Positions 36,382 to 50,357 are shown, numbered from the stretch's first letter. The stretch: 64,000 bases of DNA from Druceiella hillmani (GCA_039881145.1 JAYKKI010000037.1:18664501-18728500); one strand, 5' to 3'. Notes: a model not told the origin generated them from the letters alone. Program-made: numbers and translations.

Positions 36382-37016
36382 AACATAATTCTACTTCCAA
36401 GTTCGCAACTCACCTTAAACAATATAAATCGCAACATCACGAAATTTGTTTGCAAATGGAAGATATAATACAACACATAAAATCGATTAATGATTGGTAT
36501 TCCACAAATTCACATTTTTACCAAATATTTCCCTGAATAACATTTTCGTATTGAGGGGAATATTCGGTACTTAAATTTGAGAATATCGTACCTCAAATGG
36601 CTCTTAATGATATCATAAAATGTTCGTTGGCAAGTATTACGCGAAAACTGTTTCAGCAAATATTTCTCTTTATGGGCTATTATTACTACCTGTGCCGTTA
36701 TAGCTGATCTGTTATAAAGCATATTTATCTCAACCTGTGTTTCAATTTATTGAAGTTATGTCTATGAGGATCATAATTTATTGCTAATGGAAATAAATGG
36801 ATCACAAAATATCTGCACCAAAACAAAAAGACATGAGTTTTTTTTCTTTGACATCAGTTTTGTTTCTGCAGGGATACGAATCTTAGTATTATAGACTGTA
36901 TAGACTGTATGTTATAGACTGTATGTTAAACAAGAATTTACTTACTATTCTAAGGGTTACTGTGCAACGATGTAAATAAAAACTTACGCGTGATAATTTT
37001 TTTAGGATTCCAAAGT

Positions 37017-37540
37017 CAAATGGCGAAAACGAAACTCTTATGACTTCATCATATCCGCCTGTCAGTCATTACATCTGTTCCTATGCGATAGCATCATAAC
37101 CATCATTCGACATAATTAGGATCAAAATAAAATTTTACAGGAACAGGTAAATTAGTTGTACCGATGAATAAAAATAGAGATAGTGCAATTATTATTTTTC
37201 TTTTGATAGCTATCAAACTTTGGGATAAAAATATTTTATGATAAGTTTTTCATGTAATTCCTTTGGTAAGAAATCGCGGAAAGAGCTTCTTAAAAGTAAA
37301 TAGACAAATTTCAGTCTCGTTTCGAAGATACGAGTCTTTGATATCAAATAGTGTGCGTGGCGTTTTTAAAAAGTAATATTTAAATTAGTGCCATGAAATA
37401 ATTAACATCATATCGATAATTTTAATTACCTCAAGTCTAGAATACTTAACGGAGAATGAAATATTTCATTATACGATTTTTATATTGATTTATTGAGATA
37501 CGAAATCTTTAAAAAATTAAAATTAGATCTTTTGAAAAAA
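37017..37540 (+). repeat. Dispersed-repeat head of block B
   Basis: Begins AATGGCGAAAACGAAACTC with a CCGCCTGTCAGTC run. It continues with TTATTTTTCTTTTGATAG, AAGTTTTTCATG, AAATCGCGGAAAGAGCTTCT and AAGATACGAGTC, matching 9395-9900 and 47197-47680. Confidence 0.8.
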
Positions 37541-38806
37541 AATTATTTACCCAATTTTGATGTTTTCAATCATTACCACATAGATTTAAGTTACTTTTTG
37601 CATTGCTTATAAGTATATATTAAATAAAAAATTGAACGTCAAATTTGACAAAAGAAAGAGGAAATAAACACCATCGATGTATATGTAAACAACTTAACCA
37701 CATTATATTGATATATTTAGTGGGTCTAGATCAAATATTGCTGTAATATTTAAAGTATTTTTCTATAATGGTATACTTTAAGCATATTAAAGAGACAGTT
37801 TCTCTAATCAATCTCTGTCTGTCTGTATTACTCGTACTATCATTTTAGTACCGATTATTACAAAGGTTATTTTAGTTTAAAAGAAAGCAAGATGATCATT
37901 TTACGGATCCGACAAGTTTACGATTTTGGCTGTGTTGGTAATTTTTAACTGTAAATATCTTCCAGAGAACATCTCTATAAATACGTAGCTCTTATACGAA
38001 TGGAAGCAGCTACGTATGGGCTACGTTATACGAGTATTTACCTCGTCAGTCTTAATATATTTTGGTGTTACTTGTTGAGTCTGCTCAAAGCCGCCGTTAT
38101 TAATAAACTTCTTTCAAACACTACCATATATTTATCCCACATTATCAGCTAACACCTTTGCAGAAAAGTCACTGTGCTGATTTTAATAATATATCTCAGG
38201 CAAAACTTTCATTATTGCCTATTTTTGCGGTTACCTTAAACACGATATGAGTTTTTTTAATGTGTAAGTCTAGTTAGCATGAATTTAATTTATCTTCAGA
38301 AATGTGGCATAATATCTTTGGCAAAAACGCTTTCCCAATTGGATGAGGTACTTCTAAGGAAAATAATTATCGTGGGTGCAAGTAGGCGATGTATTGAATT
38401 ATTTCAAGGAGAGGATAACTAATTACATAAATATATAGTAAGTAAATATATTGCATACATAAAATACATGAAAAGGGCTGGACATGACAGATACCTAAGT
38501 ATGTAGAGATACTTTATTTTTGAAATATTTTCAACATACTGCAACATTTTTTACACTCCACTACTTGGATTATTACTTTAGAAAAAAGTTCATACGCCAT
38601 GTATTTGCTTGCATCGTTGCTCAATAATATGCCAATACTTTTCCATCTTCGAAACGATTCAGTCGCTGAAGAATAATTTATTTCGATTAGCAGTAAATGC
38701 AAAGACGCGTGACATTTTTTTTTCCTTCTTTTCTACTCACATCTTTATATTACAGGTTACTATATATTATTTTTTTATATTTTTTCTTGCTTTTATGTAT
38801 TTGTCT

Positions 38807-38869
38807 CAACGTTGTAAGCAATTGCTTATATTTAAAGCAATTGCAACGTTGTAAGCAATTGCTTATATT
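38807..38869. repeat. 26-bp direct repeat containing a palindrome
   Basis: CAACGTTGTAAGCAATTGCT plus TATATT occurs at 38807-38832 and again exactly at 38844-38869, separated by 11 bases. Each copy contains the palindrome TAAGCAATTGCTTA. Confidence 0.97.
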
Positions 38870-40044
38870 ACACTACTTTATTAAAATATTGTGAATTTTC
38901 TTTTATCAATTAATGAATTTTCTTCCAATACTACTCGTTCATACTGACTATCTGTACCTGTACCTCTAACAATGATGGATGAGGTATTCATGTACCAATA
39001 GACTTTATTACTCACTTAAACTTATAAATAAACGGAAAACAAAAGCTTGTAATACACATATATTGCCATCAAAATATATCTTACACCTTTTAAAAATATA
39101 ATGGTATAATTCGTAGAAATTAACCATACAGTGACGTTACCTGAAAATAACAGCAACCATAATATCAGAAGTCAAAATTTTATGTACCCTTTTATCTTCT
39201 TAGTGATTAAAAAATAAACCAAGTGGTACTTTTCTGTCTTTGCAACACATCGCGATACTTTAAGGTAAACTGAACTTTATTTAGTTATAAATACATAAGA
39301 TATTTATTCTTTTTAAGGGTTATTATAACCCGAATTAGTTATAGTAAAATTAACAGTTTCTTTTATATACAACACATTTTGATGGTAAGCTATGTGTTTT
39401 TATTAAAGATGTTACAAATTTAATACTTAATATCAACTATAGTTCCATTGAGAGATCTCAAATTTTAAACTTTCGCCATTTCTGTTCATGTGACTCGAAT
39501 TAGAATAATAGATATAGGCGAATACTCAGACAAATATGTAAAGTACGTCTGTGGGAAAGTGAATGTTACTATCATCATAGAATTTATATCAAATATGGAT
39601 GAGAAATATAACAAGTTCTCACCAACTTTCTTGTGGTCTAACTTTGATTATATTCTAATTATATACTCTTTCAAATTAAACTTACATATATGCCTTTAGC
39701 GCTTTCACTGCAACGTTTCAGCGGATGCAGTAACGCTGTTGCCGTAACAAATGAACCTCAACTTTATTCAAAAGTGTACATTAGTACTAAATATATAAAT
39801 AAATTTAACTCACTTTTTTAATATAAGAAGTAAAACGCAGAATGTAAAATTAGATAATGTAATAGTTTTTCATTTTTCTTTATTTCTCCTGTAATAGCGT
39901 CCGCCTCTCTCTCATCTTGCATCTTATACTTTTCGTTCAGTAATATGAATAAATTATCGATCGACTGGTTTAATTTAATTTATTATTGCTTATATATTTT
40001 GTTTTAGTATATTCGGTATTCACAGTTTATTTTTAATAATATCG

Positions 40045-40345
40045 AAACATGTTCCCCTTAAAATTAGATCACTCCTCGAAGGACACGAAAGACTTGTTGT
40101 GCTATCCTATATGAAGTAATGGAGCTTGGTATTATTAATGCACCGCTTCGTCTCAGCATCTGATATTTCAATATTCAGAGACTGCTAAATCACTTTATTA
40201 TATTTGGTGCGCATTAAGGATATCCGCTATTACGCGAGGATACTCCTTTTAGTACTGTTGTAAACTAAATTACTCTAAGTAATAAAATCTCATGAATAGT
40301 ATTTATGTTTATTAGAGGCATAAAGCCAACAATATTGCCTAATTA
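40045..40345. other. Conserved island 1, copy B
   Basis: Carries TCGAAACATGTTCCC, GAAGGACACGAAAGACTTG, TTAATGCACCGCTTCGTCTC, AGCATCTGATATTT and GGCATAAAGCCAAC, in the same order as at 18730 and 50057. Confidence 0.75.
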
Positions 40346-40431
40346 AAAAGATGAAAAAATCATGGAAGCATACAAAAGTGTACCTTGGCCATTAAAGTGG
40401 TGTTGGTAACGGGTGAGAAAATTGGATCGTA

Positions 40432-40432
<1 letters not shown>

Positions 40433-40478
<46 letters not shown>

Positions 40479-40490
40479 TGTATATATATG

Positions 40491-40525
<35 letters not shown>

Positions 40526-40560
40526 TTATATATATATATATATATACATACATATATACA
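40433..40560. repeat. (TA)n microsatellite with GTA units
   Basis: About 128 bases of TATATA with TGTACATG and TGTATATG interruptions. It interrupts block B where A and C have ordinary sequence. Confidence 0.97.
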
Positions 40561-42810
40561 TTTTTTCAGTTAAATAATATCCTAATGAAGTGTGCATCAC
40601 TCTATGTTAATGAATAGTATATTTATAAAAAGAAGAGTATTTATTTTAAGCACGAAAAATTAGTACGCTAAATAAATTGGAAAATATATAATTCAAATAT
40701 GGTGAAACTAAGAAGCGAAAAATGTGAGTATTTATATTTTAATATACTTTATATATTTCGAAAACGAAAAACCGCTCGGATATAAGATACATTTGATATT
40801 TGCTATATTCATATGATAACGGTCCTGAAGCCTAATGACATGTGTATTTAAAGTGTCGAGTTATGGAGATCGCGTAACTTCTTTAAAAAAACGTAATCAT
40901 TAAAGATATTACAAGTTGGAGTTTTAACGTAAATCGTTAACAAAATCAATGAAACAGTAACTGGACGACCAATTGATATTTGGGACTTGCCCCAAACGTC
41001 TTTGAGCGTTATTAGTGAAATTTTGGAAACGTATATACTCAAAACTATGTATATATGCGGGACAGTGGCACCATAAGTGGTTTAGTTTCCACTACATTTT
41101 CCCACTTCGACTTCTACAAAATTAAGTAGCAAGTCCCTAAACCAAACCCAGTTCAACCTATATTTTAATTTATTTCAATCTCAAAAGAAACTTTGAAATA
41201 TAAATTTTTCTTTTAGTTAATAATAATCACAATAATTTTTAATTATTAGTTTTAAACCTGTGCAATCAATTTGACTACCTGATTGCCAATGATTGATTTA
41301 CAAGGTCATTGGGCAGTTAGACAAAAGGTTTTTTATATTTTAATTTGTACCTTAAACTTTAAAAACTACCCAAATTATTTTCTTTATTTTCACGTGATAT
41401 TCAAGCAAACATACAAAGAAATAAATTAAAAAGGGACAAAGAGACATAATGTAGTAGGAAACATTGGAAAGGGAAAAGTGGCAATTTATGTTTTAATTTG
41501 AAGTCGAAAGAAAAGTCGACTGAAAGCTCTATTAAATCCAATAATTTTGGGAAATACTCCAGCAAACAGCACAAATATGCTTTTTGCGAAAATATTTATA
41601 GCGCTTGGATATATCTTTATTTCATAATAGAACGGAGAGACTTAGAAACTGATCAATTTCCTCAAGGCAATAAAAAACACAATCAGAATGTTTCTCAAGA
41701 GATTAGGTAACTTAGTACAATTTTATAAATTTCACCTGTTAGGAAAACACTTCACTAGTCGTTTCGCTAAAATCAGCGGGGCTGTTTATACATATATTAT
41801 ATTTTTAACTCCATCACATTTGACATCTGAACAGAGATAATCGTTTAAAGTTTAGAAAGGGGCTTAAAAATAAAAAAAATCAGGTCCAGTAACTAAGGAC
41901 TTTATCAATCCATTTGTGATTGAGTGCTGTCAAATAATATAGTCGAGAGTTGCACTCAACAACAATTCTCTTAAAACAAATTGTTTTTCCCAAGTGTATA
42001 AATTAGATTTAATATAAATTATAAAAGATGAAACAAAATAGCTCAAGTATTATAACGATGCAGTCATTATTTATATATTCGACACGTTAACATCAACTAT
42101 TTTGCGACTAATTGGTAACTCAAGTGGTACGGTAAGTACTATTTCTTCAATTAGTTGAAATTAGCGATGGCACCGAAGTGACCAAAAGAGAATTTGTTTT
42201 AAAAAATGTAAGTCAGAAAGTCACTTAAATGATCGAGTAATATCACACATTCACCGAAAATAAAGTCAGTGTTTGCATATCGTAATTTGTTTAGTACAAA
42301 TAGTTTGTTATTTTAAATATTAGAGTTAGATACGATACTAAAAAAGTAAACAATTTTAAAATGCCCATTTTTAAGAAGCATTCTTCCCGAAAGTGACAAT
42401 AATACCGATGCAAAGCTTGGAAATAATTTTTGCTCAATAACATGCAAGAAAATTACCTTTCTGTGCTTATAATACTTGAATTTAATCATAGAGAAAACAG
42501 TAAAAAATAAAGAGAATTTAACAAAAATATAGTTTTTTTTACAAGCACAATGATGTCAGAAGGAAATATTTTGCCTATTACATGTAATGTTTATCTTATA
42601 TATTTGCTGACATTTGTGAATTTTCTTTTTAATTTGATCTTGATTTTTTTTATTTTTGAGAAAAAATTATTTGTGTTCTTATAGAATTTTTAAATAGTTT
42701 GACACATGAGATATTGAAACTATTATTTCTTCAAATTATACGGAATTCAAAGATCATTATATGACGTTATTATAGTTATGAATATATTTACTTAACCTTA
42801 TTGACAACTC

Positions 42811-42837
42811 CATTTTTTTCATAAATGAAAAAAAATG
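42811..42837. repeat. Short inverted repeat
   Basis: CATTTTTTTCAT and ATGAAAAAAAATG flank a two-base loop, with one extra base in the right arm. A simple A/T fold-back; no function is implied. Confidence 0.7.
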
Positions 42838-43394
42838 TTATTTCTTACGTATTTTGCCTTTATTTCAATTTAAAGTACAATCTTATTCCAAATTTCAATA
42901 AATTGTCAAGGTTTTAATAAGTGTCCATGATTTCGAACTAATTTTTAAAGACATCAGATAAGGATTTGTTATATTTATGGAAACTAAATATTACATTTTA
43001 AATTTCTGCGTATTTACAGTTATTGGTTTCTCTTTTCTCTAGAAAATAATCGATTAAAAAAAAATTAATTCAAAGAAATTATTGTATTAAAAAAATAAAG
43101 AATGATTATATTTCCCGAAAGTATAAATTTAGACAGAAAAAGTAAAAAAGAGACCTCAAAAAAGAACTTTACCACATGACATTAGAGATTTTTTTGACAG
43201 CAAAACGCAGTGTCATGAACAATGTTTAATTGAAAATACTTGAAAATAAATTCTAACAAACGTAAAATCTAAAATTACGCGTGTACAAGATGGAAATAAA
43301 ACCAACCAAATGCCAATCGTATTTACGCGCGAAGAGTTCGAAGTACGAAACAATATTAAACTTATGAATTTGTTTTTCTGATAAAACGAAGGAT

Positions 43395-43885
43395 TCTGCA
43401 GTACGAAATAATTTTAAATTTATTAAACACTACACAACGTACCTGTTTCAAACCAAATTTCTTTGAAAGTTCTAATACCTTAATTTTTTTCAGAATATAA
43501 CTCACTCACGTTAGTTAAAAAGGTGGAGGGAGGAAATTCATTTTTTAAGTATATATTCACTATTCACTTAAATAAAAAGTTATTCTGGAAACTAAGTATC
43601 ATTTTCCTAACTAACAATAGCCAACATGACTATGTGCAATGAATTTTTTTTTCCCACAATTACCTGTTTGGAGTGCCGCCCCAAAGTAATTTTTTCCCTA
43701 ATTCCACTGTTTTATTGTTCAGCAATTCATAGAAGACACCTATCATCCAAATTTCATCTATATAGTTTCAATAATCTCCGAATAAAATGGATGTGGTATA
43801 TGTACAGATAGATGGATGGACAAATGGACAGATGAAATCATGATATAAATTTTAGCCATGAGACTAAGGAACCCAAAAAATTAAC
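43395..43885 (-). repeat. Dispersed repeat in block B (family of the 15897-17340 pair)
   Basis: In reverse complement it begins GGTTCCTTAGTCTCATGGCT. It then has a 'tctgtccatttgtccatcc' run, GGTGTCTTCTATGAATTGCT and CAGTGGAATTAGGGAAAAAA. It ends near TACGTTGTGTAGTGTTTAA, in the same order as the plus copy at 15897-16490. It is absent from the matching place in A and C, so it entered B after the duplication. A plus-strand frame of 61 codons inside it (43626-43811) is incidental. Confidence 0.7.
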
Positions 43886-45596
43886 TCGTAATAAAAGACA
43901 TTTAAACAACATAGAAATCTACCTTTAATTAAAATTATATAATATCCGGAACTTATCTCTTAATTCTATTTTATTCTTTGATAAATTTGAACAACTTTCC
44001 AACTGAAATTTCCGGATAACCTTGTTACGAAATATTTTCAGGTCTTTTGTACTTCCTGCAAAATTAGCACCGATAATTTAAGAAGTATTTAAAATTTTTA
44101 GTGAAGAGTTTTAGTTTAACTTTTCTCTGGTATATATTCAACTTATTGTATATAAAGTAAAATTATTTTTTTAAATCCTGCCTGATATGGCAAGATCCTT
44201 AGAAAACCTAATAAATCAGTCAACATCTTAAGTAAATTTAAGTTTTTTAAATTAAATTTGTTTGTATTCAAAACATATTGAATTACATTGAAAACCTAAG
44301 AGATGTTGAGTAATATACATGTAGTTTTTTGTTTGTATCATCTTTCATATTGTTGGTAGTTACGCAACATTTAGACAAGGGTTCGACTGATTAATTTAAA
44401 ATTGCAAATATGCTACAAATAATTCATAGTTTAATGAAGACAACGCAGTGTTATAAAAATTATTTAGAAGAAATAGTCTGGAATTATTTAGTGGTTTCCG
44501 TCATTCAAAACTACTCTTCTGTGATGATAATACATTTTAGGACGTTTGAAAAAGTACGTTTAATACTATAAACGTTATATTATTTAAAAATATTCTTTCA
44601 ATACTTACTTTAAGAGATAAAATACGTAATACGAAATAAAATACCCAATTATTTAAATTATTATGCATCCAGATTCTCATTAAAACTATATTTGCTACTA
44701 GTTTTACCACGGAAGCTTTTTCTAAACATCTTTCATTCCACAATTTAAGTTACTATATTAAACAGAATAACATTAATGTGTAAACTTGATTGTTTACAAA
44801 TATCGTGTTCACCGGGGTCTCTGTTGCAAGTGTCACTGGTTCCGAGCTGAACATCGTATTAATATCGACATAAATAGGCAGAAGTTAATTGGAGTTTTTT
44901 ATAACCACATAATACATGTCCAAAGGGTTCCAAACTATCAATTCAATTATAATCGAATATAAAATCAGCAATAACATAATTAATGGAGTAGAGCTTGTTT
45001 ATTTACTTAACTGAGAAGTAATTGTATTTTATAGATGCTTACCTGATTTTGATAATGCTATTTGCCAACCCATGCTTTAAACCTATTTATTGTGATAAGA
45101 GGGAGAAAAGAAAATATATTTTGGTTCCGTTCGGGCAAACATTATAATCGAATGTACTGTATTGTGCTCAGTTCAGTTATGCGCTCTTTAAAATAATTTC
45201 TAATATAAAAATTCATACTGGAATTTTTACTGTGTGTCTGATCTAAAAACGTATTATTTTACAAGACGTATTTATTTACAAGAAAGAATAAAGAATGAAA
45301 AAAGTATATGAAATTAAAAGAAAAACTTTACCTAGTATTTTATTTTTGTTCTATTTCTAAGGAAATTTTCTTTGCAAATAATTGTAGTACATAATTTTAC
45401 CTTTGCAAATAATTATTTTTGGTGGAGAAACTGCAATACTAACCGTGATGAAGATCACACCATTTTCTCGTAAGAAAACACTACTTCGCTGTAATTATTT
45501 TGAGAAATTTAATTTTTACTTGCATATGTGTTATTATATTGTAAACGATTTACAAAACAATTGTTTATTCTGTGCGTGATCACCGCAACCTTAAAT

Positions 45597-45770
45597 CGTT
45601 GCCACATTCGCCTTATCAAAATTGTTCTATAATAACTGAAATCTTTATTTTAACTAGCAGTAAATTAAATGTCAAGTTGAATGGTTTCCATTAGCGTGAA
45701 AAGGGTCTGATTAATCAGAACAATCCCAGGAGAGTGTGCCTGTGGTCGAGTTGATCCAGTGTGATTTCTG
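45597..45770. other. Conserved island 2, copy B
   Basis: CGTTGCCACATTCGCCTTAT, TAACTAGCAG, ATGTCAAGTTGAATGG, ATTAGCGTGAAAAGGGTCTG, ATTAATCAGAACAAT and CCCAGGAGAGTGTGCCTGTG. C matches almost base for base. A minus-strand reading is open for about 27 codons in B and C, but A has stops. Confidence 0.7.
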
Positions 45771-45950
45771 TAGAGTAATTACAAACATTTCTCATTACCA
45801 AGTACACAGAGGTCATTTCAGTCATGAATCATTTACGAGACGATCCATTATTATTTTAAAATATATTTAAAATCATAGTAAATTGCGTAAAGAGTTTACT
45901 TCATGATATAATCCTTAGGGTTTCATTACAGAAAAGTAATTGTTATGATG

Positions 45951-46560
45951 ATACTTTATATCGCATACATCTGTCTCTCTGTAAATGTGTGTGCAATTTT
46001 TCTCCAAATGTACACATTCTAATAAGTTGAAAAATATGTATTTCTGGCTGACCAAATTAACTATATTATAAATTGTATTAAAAATTCAAAAATATTTCTT
46101 TCTTCTTATTCGAAAGAAACTTTTCAACAATAAGGGAGAAAACATTTATTTTCTTTAAAAAAGTGAAGGATTTTTTTATGGAACGTTACTTTTTCCCATT
46201 TTATACCAATTTTTATGTTAGCTTTGGCTTATAATTTTTTGTATATCTGCGAAAGAATTCGTATGGAATGCTCTAACTACAATGAATTTTTATAAATTCA
46301 CGTGAGAAGAAAAAAGAAAAACACGACCAGAGTTCGTACGAAACCTCAAGGCTGATGAGAAGTTGATCTCTTTCGTGCTGGATTTAAATAATACAATCCT
46401 GGCATAAGCTGCTTCAAAAAAGTTTTGGCTTTTGTTGTCAATTTTACAAGTCGTTTCCTCCATGGTTGTTTTTTCCACACGAGTTAAGGAAATATTCTGT
46501 CTGCGGAATATGAAATTTGAGGAGGTTCCGAGGCCTACTAATTTTTTTTTTTTACTTTAT
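45951..46560. other. Spacer between blocks B and C
   Basis: Not matched to A or C by eye. It contains a 'catctgtctctctgtaaatg' run near 45970 and an unclassified minus-strand ORF (46290-46478). Confidence 0.4.
46290..46478 (-). CDS. Unclassified small ORF, 62 codons
   Basis: Minus-strand frame from ATG 46478, less A/T-rich than the flanks. It reads MEKTTMEETTCKIDNKSQNF at the start, then a basic, phenylalanine- and serine-rich second half. No signal peptide, membrane span or known domain is visible. It sits in the spacer between blocks B and C. It may be a transposon remnant or chance. Confidence 0.12.
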   Translation of the reverse strand: MEKTTMEETTCKIDNKSQNFFEAAYARIVLFKSSTKEINFSSALRFRTNSGRVFLFSSHVNL

Positions 46561-47196
46561 TGTATTTCATTACAATCATTTTAATTATAGTAGTTTCAAC
46601 ACTTGAATAGATGTAAAATTTTAAATAAAATAATCCATATTTTTTCGACTAAATATAAACACTTGAAAAATATTTGTTTACATTTGAAAACAATTTAAAA
46701 AGCATAAGACCTAATATCATTACATGAAAAGAAAGTGAAAAACTGACTGACCACGCGAAATATTAAACATTTAATTTTATCTTTATTAATAAATCTTTAT
46801 TTTCAGATGGATAACAACTATAATATGTGTTAAAATTAATGTCTTTTAAATAATTGTTAAATAAAATTCGCAAAATAGATATTTACACACTCTAAAATGG
46901 GATGGCCAAGGTATTATCTACGTATTTGAAAATGTTATTATAGTTTATTTTGTTACCAATATAAATCATGCGTTTTCTTAACATTGATAATTAAAATAAA
47001 TAAAGATTTGGTCTTTCTTTGTTTCCACTTTATGTAATTTTTCAATTCAATTTTTATATAAAATAAGCTGGGTAATTTCAAGGGCTTTAAAATTTTTAAA
47101 ATGATACAAACATTTTGAATTAAATTTGCATACGCAACACATCATTGGATAATGCTACTTTAACTTTAAACTGCGTAAATACTTTTTGGAGTTCCA

Positions 47197-47680
47197 ACGT
47201 CAAATGGCGGAAACGAAACACTATTATAATTGCGTCGTGTTATTCTGTCCGTCTCCCTATCCGTTCTTATGCTACAGCATGTACGCTATTTCCATATAAT
47301 TACGATCGTAATAAAATTTTGCAAGAACATGTAAATGAATTGCGCCGATAAGTAAATGTGGTATAATTATTATTTTTTTTTGATGTATCGTCAAACGTGA
47401 GGATAAAAATATTTTATGCCAAGTTTTTCATAGATTTCATCCAGTGATATATCACATGAAAAGCTTCTCAATAGTAAGTCGAAAATTTGTGTCTACTTTG
47501 CAAGTTATGAGTCTTCAGTTTTGAATAGTGTGCAAATCCTTTAAATCCTTCCTAAAAATAATATTTAAATTAGTGACATACAATAATTAACGACATATCG
47601 ATAATTTTAACTGTGTTGAGTTTAGTATAATTAACGGAGAGTTAAATGTTTCACCATTTCATTTTTGTTTAAGTTACATT
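47197..47680 (+). repeat. Dispersed-repeat head of block C
   Basis: Begins CAAATGGCGGAAACGAAACA with a 'ctgtccgtctccctatccg' run. It continues ATAATTACGATCGTAATAAA, AAGTTTTTCATAG and GTGTCTACTTTGCAAG, matching 9395-9900 and 37017-37540. Confidence 0.8.
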
Positions 47681-50056
47681 TAGATTCTTAGAAGAATTTA
47701 CTTAATATAAAGGAGCGAACTTTAAATTTGACAAAAAAAGAAAAAATGTATACCAACAATATAAGTTTAAACAACTTAGTTACATTATTTTTATATATTT
47801 AGTGGGTCTAAGCCAAATATTACCGCAATATTTAAAGAATTTTTCTATAATGGTATTCTTTAAGCAAATTAAAAAAGCAGATTTTCCGTCAATCTCAATC
47901 TTCAATCTTTGTCCGTCAGTATCATTGGTACTGTCATTTTTGTACCGATATTTAGAAAGCTTGTTTTAGTTTGAAAGAAAATAATATAAGCGACTTCCAG
48001 ATCCGATATACTTTCCACTTTGGCTATATTGGTAGATTTTAACTGTAAATACCTTTAACAGAACTTCTCTATTAAATATATAAACAGGTTTTACAAACAG
48101 GCAAGGCACATAAAGTTGTCTGAGCGCGAGATGTAGCTACATTATACAAGCATTTATATCCTCAGTCTTGGTATCTTTTGATACCACTTGTTGATGACCA
48201 CTTGTTGAGTCTGCTTCAGATTCATCCCACATTATCAGCTAACACCTTTACAGAACAATCATTTTCCTAATTTTACTAATATATCTCCATTATTTTCTAA
48301 TTTTACGGTTTTTTTAAACACGATTTGAGTTTTTTATTGTATAATTCTAGTTCGCATAAATTTAACTTATCTTAATAATTGTGGCATAACATCTTTGGCC
48401 AAGAACGTTTTTCTAATTGGACTAGGAAAATTATTATGCTAGGTCAAAGTAGGCGCTGTATTGAATTCTGTCAAGAAGGGGATAATTAATTACATAAATA
48501 TGTAGTAAATAAATAAGTTGCATACATACATTACATGAAAAGGGCTGAACATGACTAATACATAAATGTGTATGAGATACTTTATTTTTCAAATGTTTCA
48601 ACACCCTGCTACTGTTTTTACGCTCCACTACTAGGATTATTACTTCAGAAAAAAGTTCATACGCCATGTGTTTGCTTGCATTGTTGCTCAATAATATGCC
48701 ATTACTTTTCCATACGTAAAACTATTAAGTAACTGAAGAACAGTTTATTTCGATTAACCGTAAGTAGAAATATGTGTTATAGATTATTTTTCCCATCGTT
48801 GGAAACAATTGTATATGTTTATAATTAATTTATAAATATATTAAAGTATTACAAATTTTTCTCTACTTCTAACACTTGATAAAAATGTAATGCTACATGC
48901 TCATATTGAAATGCTTTCAGTGCCTCTGACAATTGTGAGGTATTAATGTATCAATTGACTTTATTGCTGACTTGAAAAAAAAAACGGAAAATAAAAGTTT
49001 GAAGTAAAAAGTTATTTCCATCAAAATATATTTCGCATCCACGGATAAAACATTAAAACAAATTAACAATAGAGTGATATTAACTGAAAGTAACAGCAAT
49101 CATTCAAAATTTTACGTACTTTACGATATTCTGGGTAAAGAATTCAAGTGGTATTTTTCTGCCTTCACAATACTTTGCGTTATTTTAATGTAAATTAAAC
49201 GTTCCTTTTCAGTAACACGTACGTAAGACATTTGTTTTCTTTAACGGTCAGTATATACTGAATTTATTTTTATGTCATTAACAAGTTTTTGTATATTGAC
49301 TTTTATTCATGACACGTTTTGGTATTCGGCTACAAGTCTTTTATTATTGTCGTTACCAGTACTTTGATTTTTATATCAATTGTAATTTCATTGAGAAACA
49401 CTAAATTTTAAACTTTCATTTTCTCTTAATGTGACTCAAATTAAAATAATGAACTTAGGCATACATTTAGACGAATGTGTAAAGTACGCCTGTAAAGAGA
49501 TAAGAAATAAAACAAATTCCCACGATTTCTTCTGGTCTAACTTTGATTATTTTCTTGTTAGTAATTCCTTCAAAATAAACTTAAATCCATGCAGTGAGGG
49601 CTTTCATGAAAACGCTTCAGCGCCTACAGTAACGCTATTTTCACAACAAATGAACCTCAAGTTTCATCAAATGTGCATATTAGTACAAAATATAAGTTGA
49701 ATATATTTGGCGTATATTTTGTAAAAATTCGATAAAGAATTTAAATGACGTAAAAATAATACTGCAATAATAGTTTCAGTAATAGTGTAGTTGTGTAAAA
49801 TTAAATTAAAGCAAAATATATAAATAAATTCAGCTGACTTTTTAATGTAAAAAGTAAAAAGCAGAAAATGAAATTGTGTAACAGTTTTTATTTTTCTTTA
49901 TTTCTCATTTAATATCGTTTACGTCTTTTCCCTTTTATATCTTATACTTTTCATTCAGTCCTCTTGATAAATTATCTATTGGCTCATTTAATTTGTTTTT
50001 TTAATGATTATATATATTTTTGCTGTATTCTTTATTCACATTTCTTTTGTAAAAAT

Positions 50057-50357
50057 AACGAAACACGTTGCCCTTTAAATTAAATCACTCCCCGAAGGAT
50101 ACGAAAGACTTGTTGTGCTGTCTCATACAAAGTAATGGGGCACTGTATTATAATTAATGTACCGTTTCGTCTCAGCATCTGATATTTTCAAAGAGACTAC
50201 TAAATCACTTTCTCATATTTCACGCATTAGGAACATCCGCTACTAGCCGAGTAAACCCTTTTAGTATTGTGGATAATAAATTACCTTACATACTCTAAAT
50301 AATAAAATCGAAGGACAATGGTATTTGTGTTTATTTAAAGGCATAAAGCCAACATTA
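50057..50357. other. Conserved island 1, copy C
   Basis: Carries ACGAAACACGTTGCCC, GAAGGATACGAAAGACTTGT, CCGTTTCGTCTCAGCATCTG, TCAAAGAGACTACTAAATCA and GGCATAAAGCCAACATTAT. In several stretches it is closer to A (AGAGACTACTAAATCACTTT) and in others to B (GACTTGTTGTGCT). Confidence 0.75.

Larger units (their letters stand above)
34413..36975. other. Unique AT-rich DNA between copia and block B
   Basis: No gene is recognised. A short direct repeat TTGAATCACGGATATAT lies at about 34600 and 34629. Two TA microsatellites and a TATAGACTGTA triple repeat (about 36890-36926) are listed or described separately. The minus-strand frame at 36510-36722 matches nothing I know. Confidence 0.5.
36980..45950 (+). 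repeat. Triplicated non-coding block, copy B
   Basis: The most compact copy, about 9 kb. It aligns collinearly with C from 37017/47197 through 38265/48325, 39490/49431, 40045/50057, 41056/51420, 41400/51740, 42740/53330 and 44730/55215 to 45597/58709. Its right end is near 45900/58990. The left edge seen in A and C (8955/46730) and the right end seen in A and C (24640/63380) were not found in B, so it is probably truncated at both sides. One dispersed repeat (about 43395-43885) and a long TA microsatellite (40433-40560) are specific to B. No reading frame is shared by all copies. Confidence 0.85.

Noticed and set aside
38514..48691. Minus-strand frames in B and C sharing a MAYELFS peptide
   Set aside because: The similarity follows from recent common origin of B and C; the homologous A sequence (13690-13900) has several stops in that frame, and the products match nothing known.
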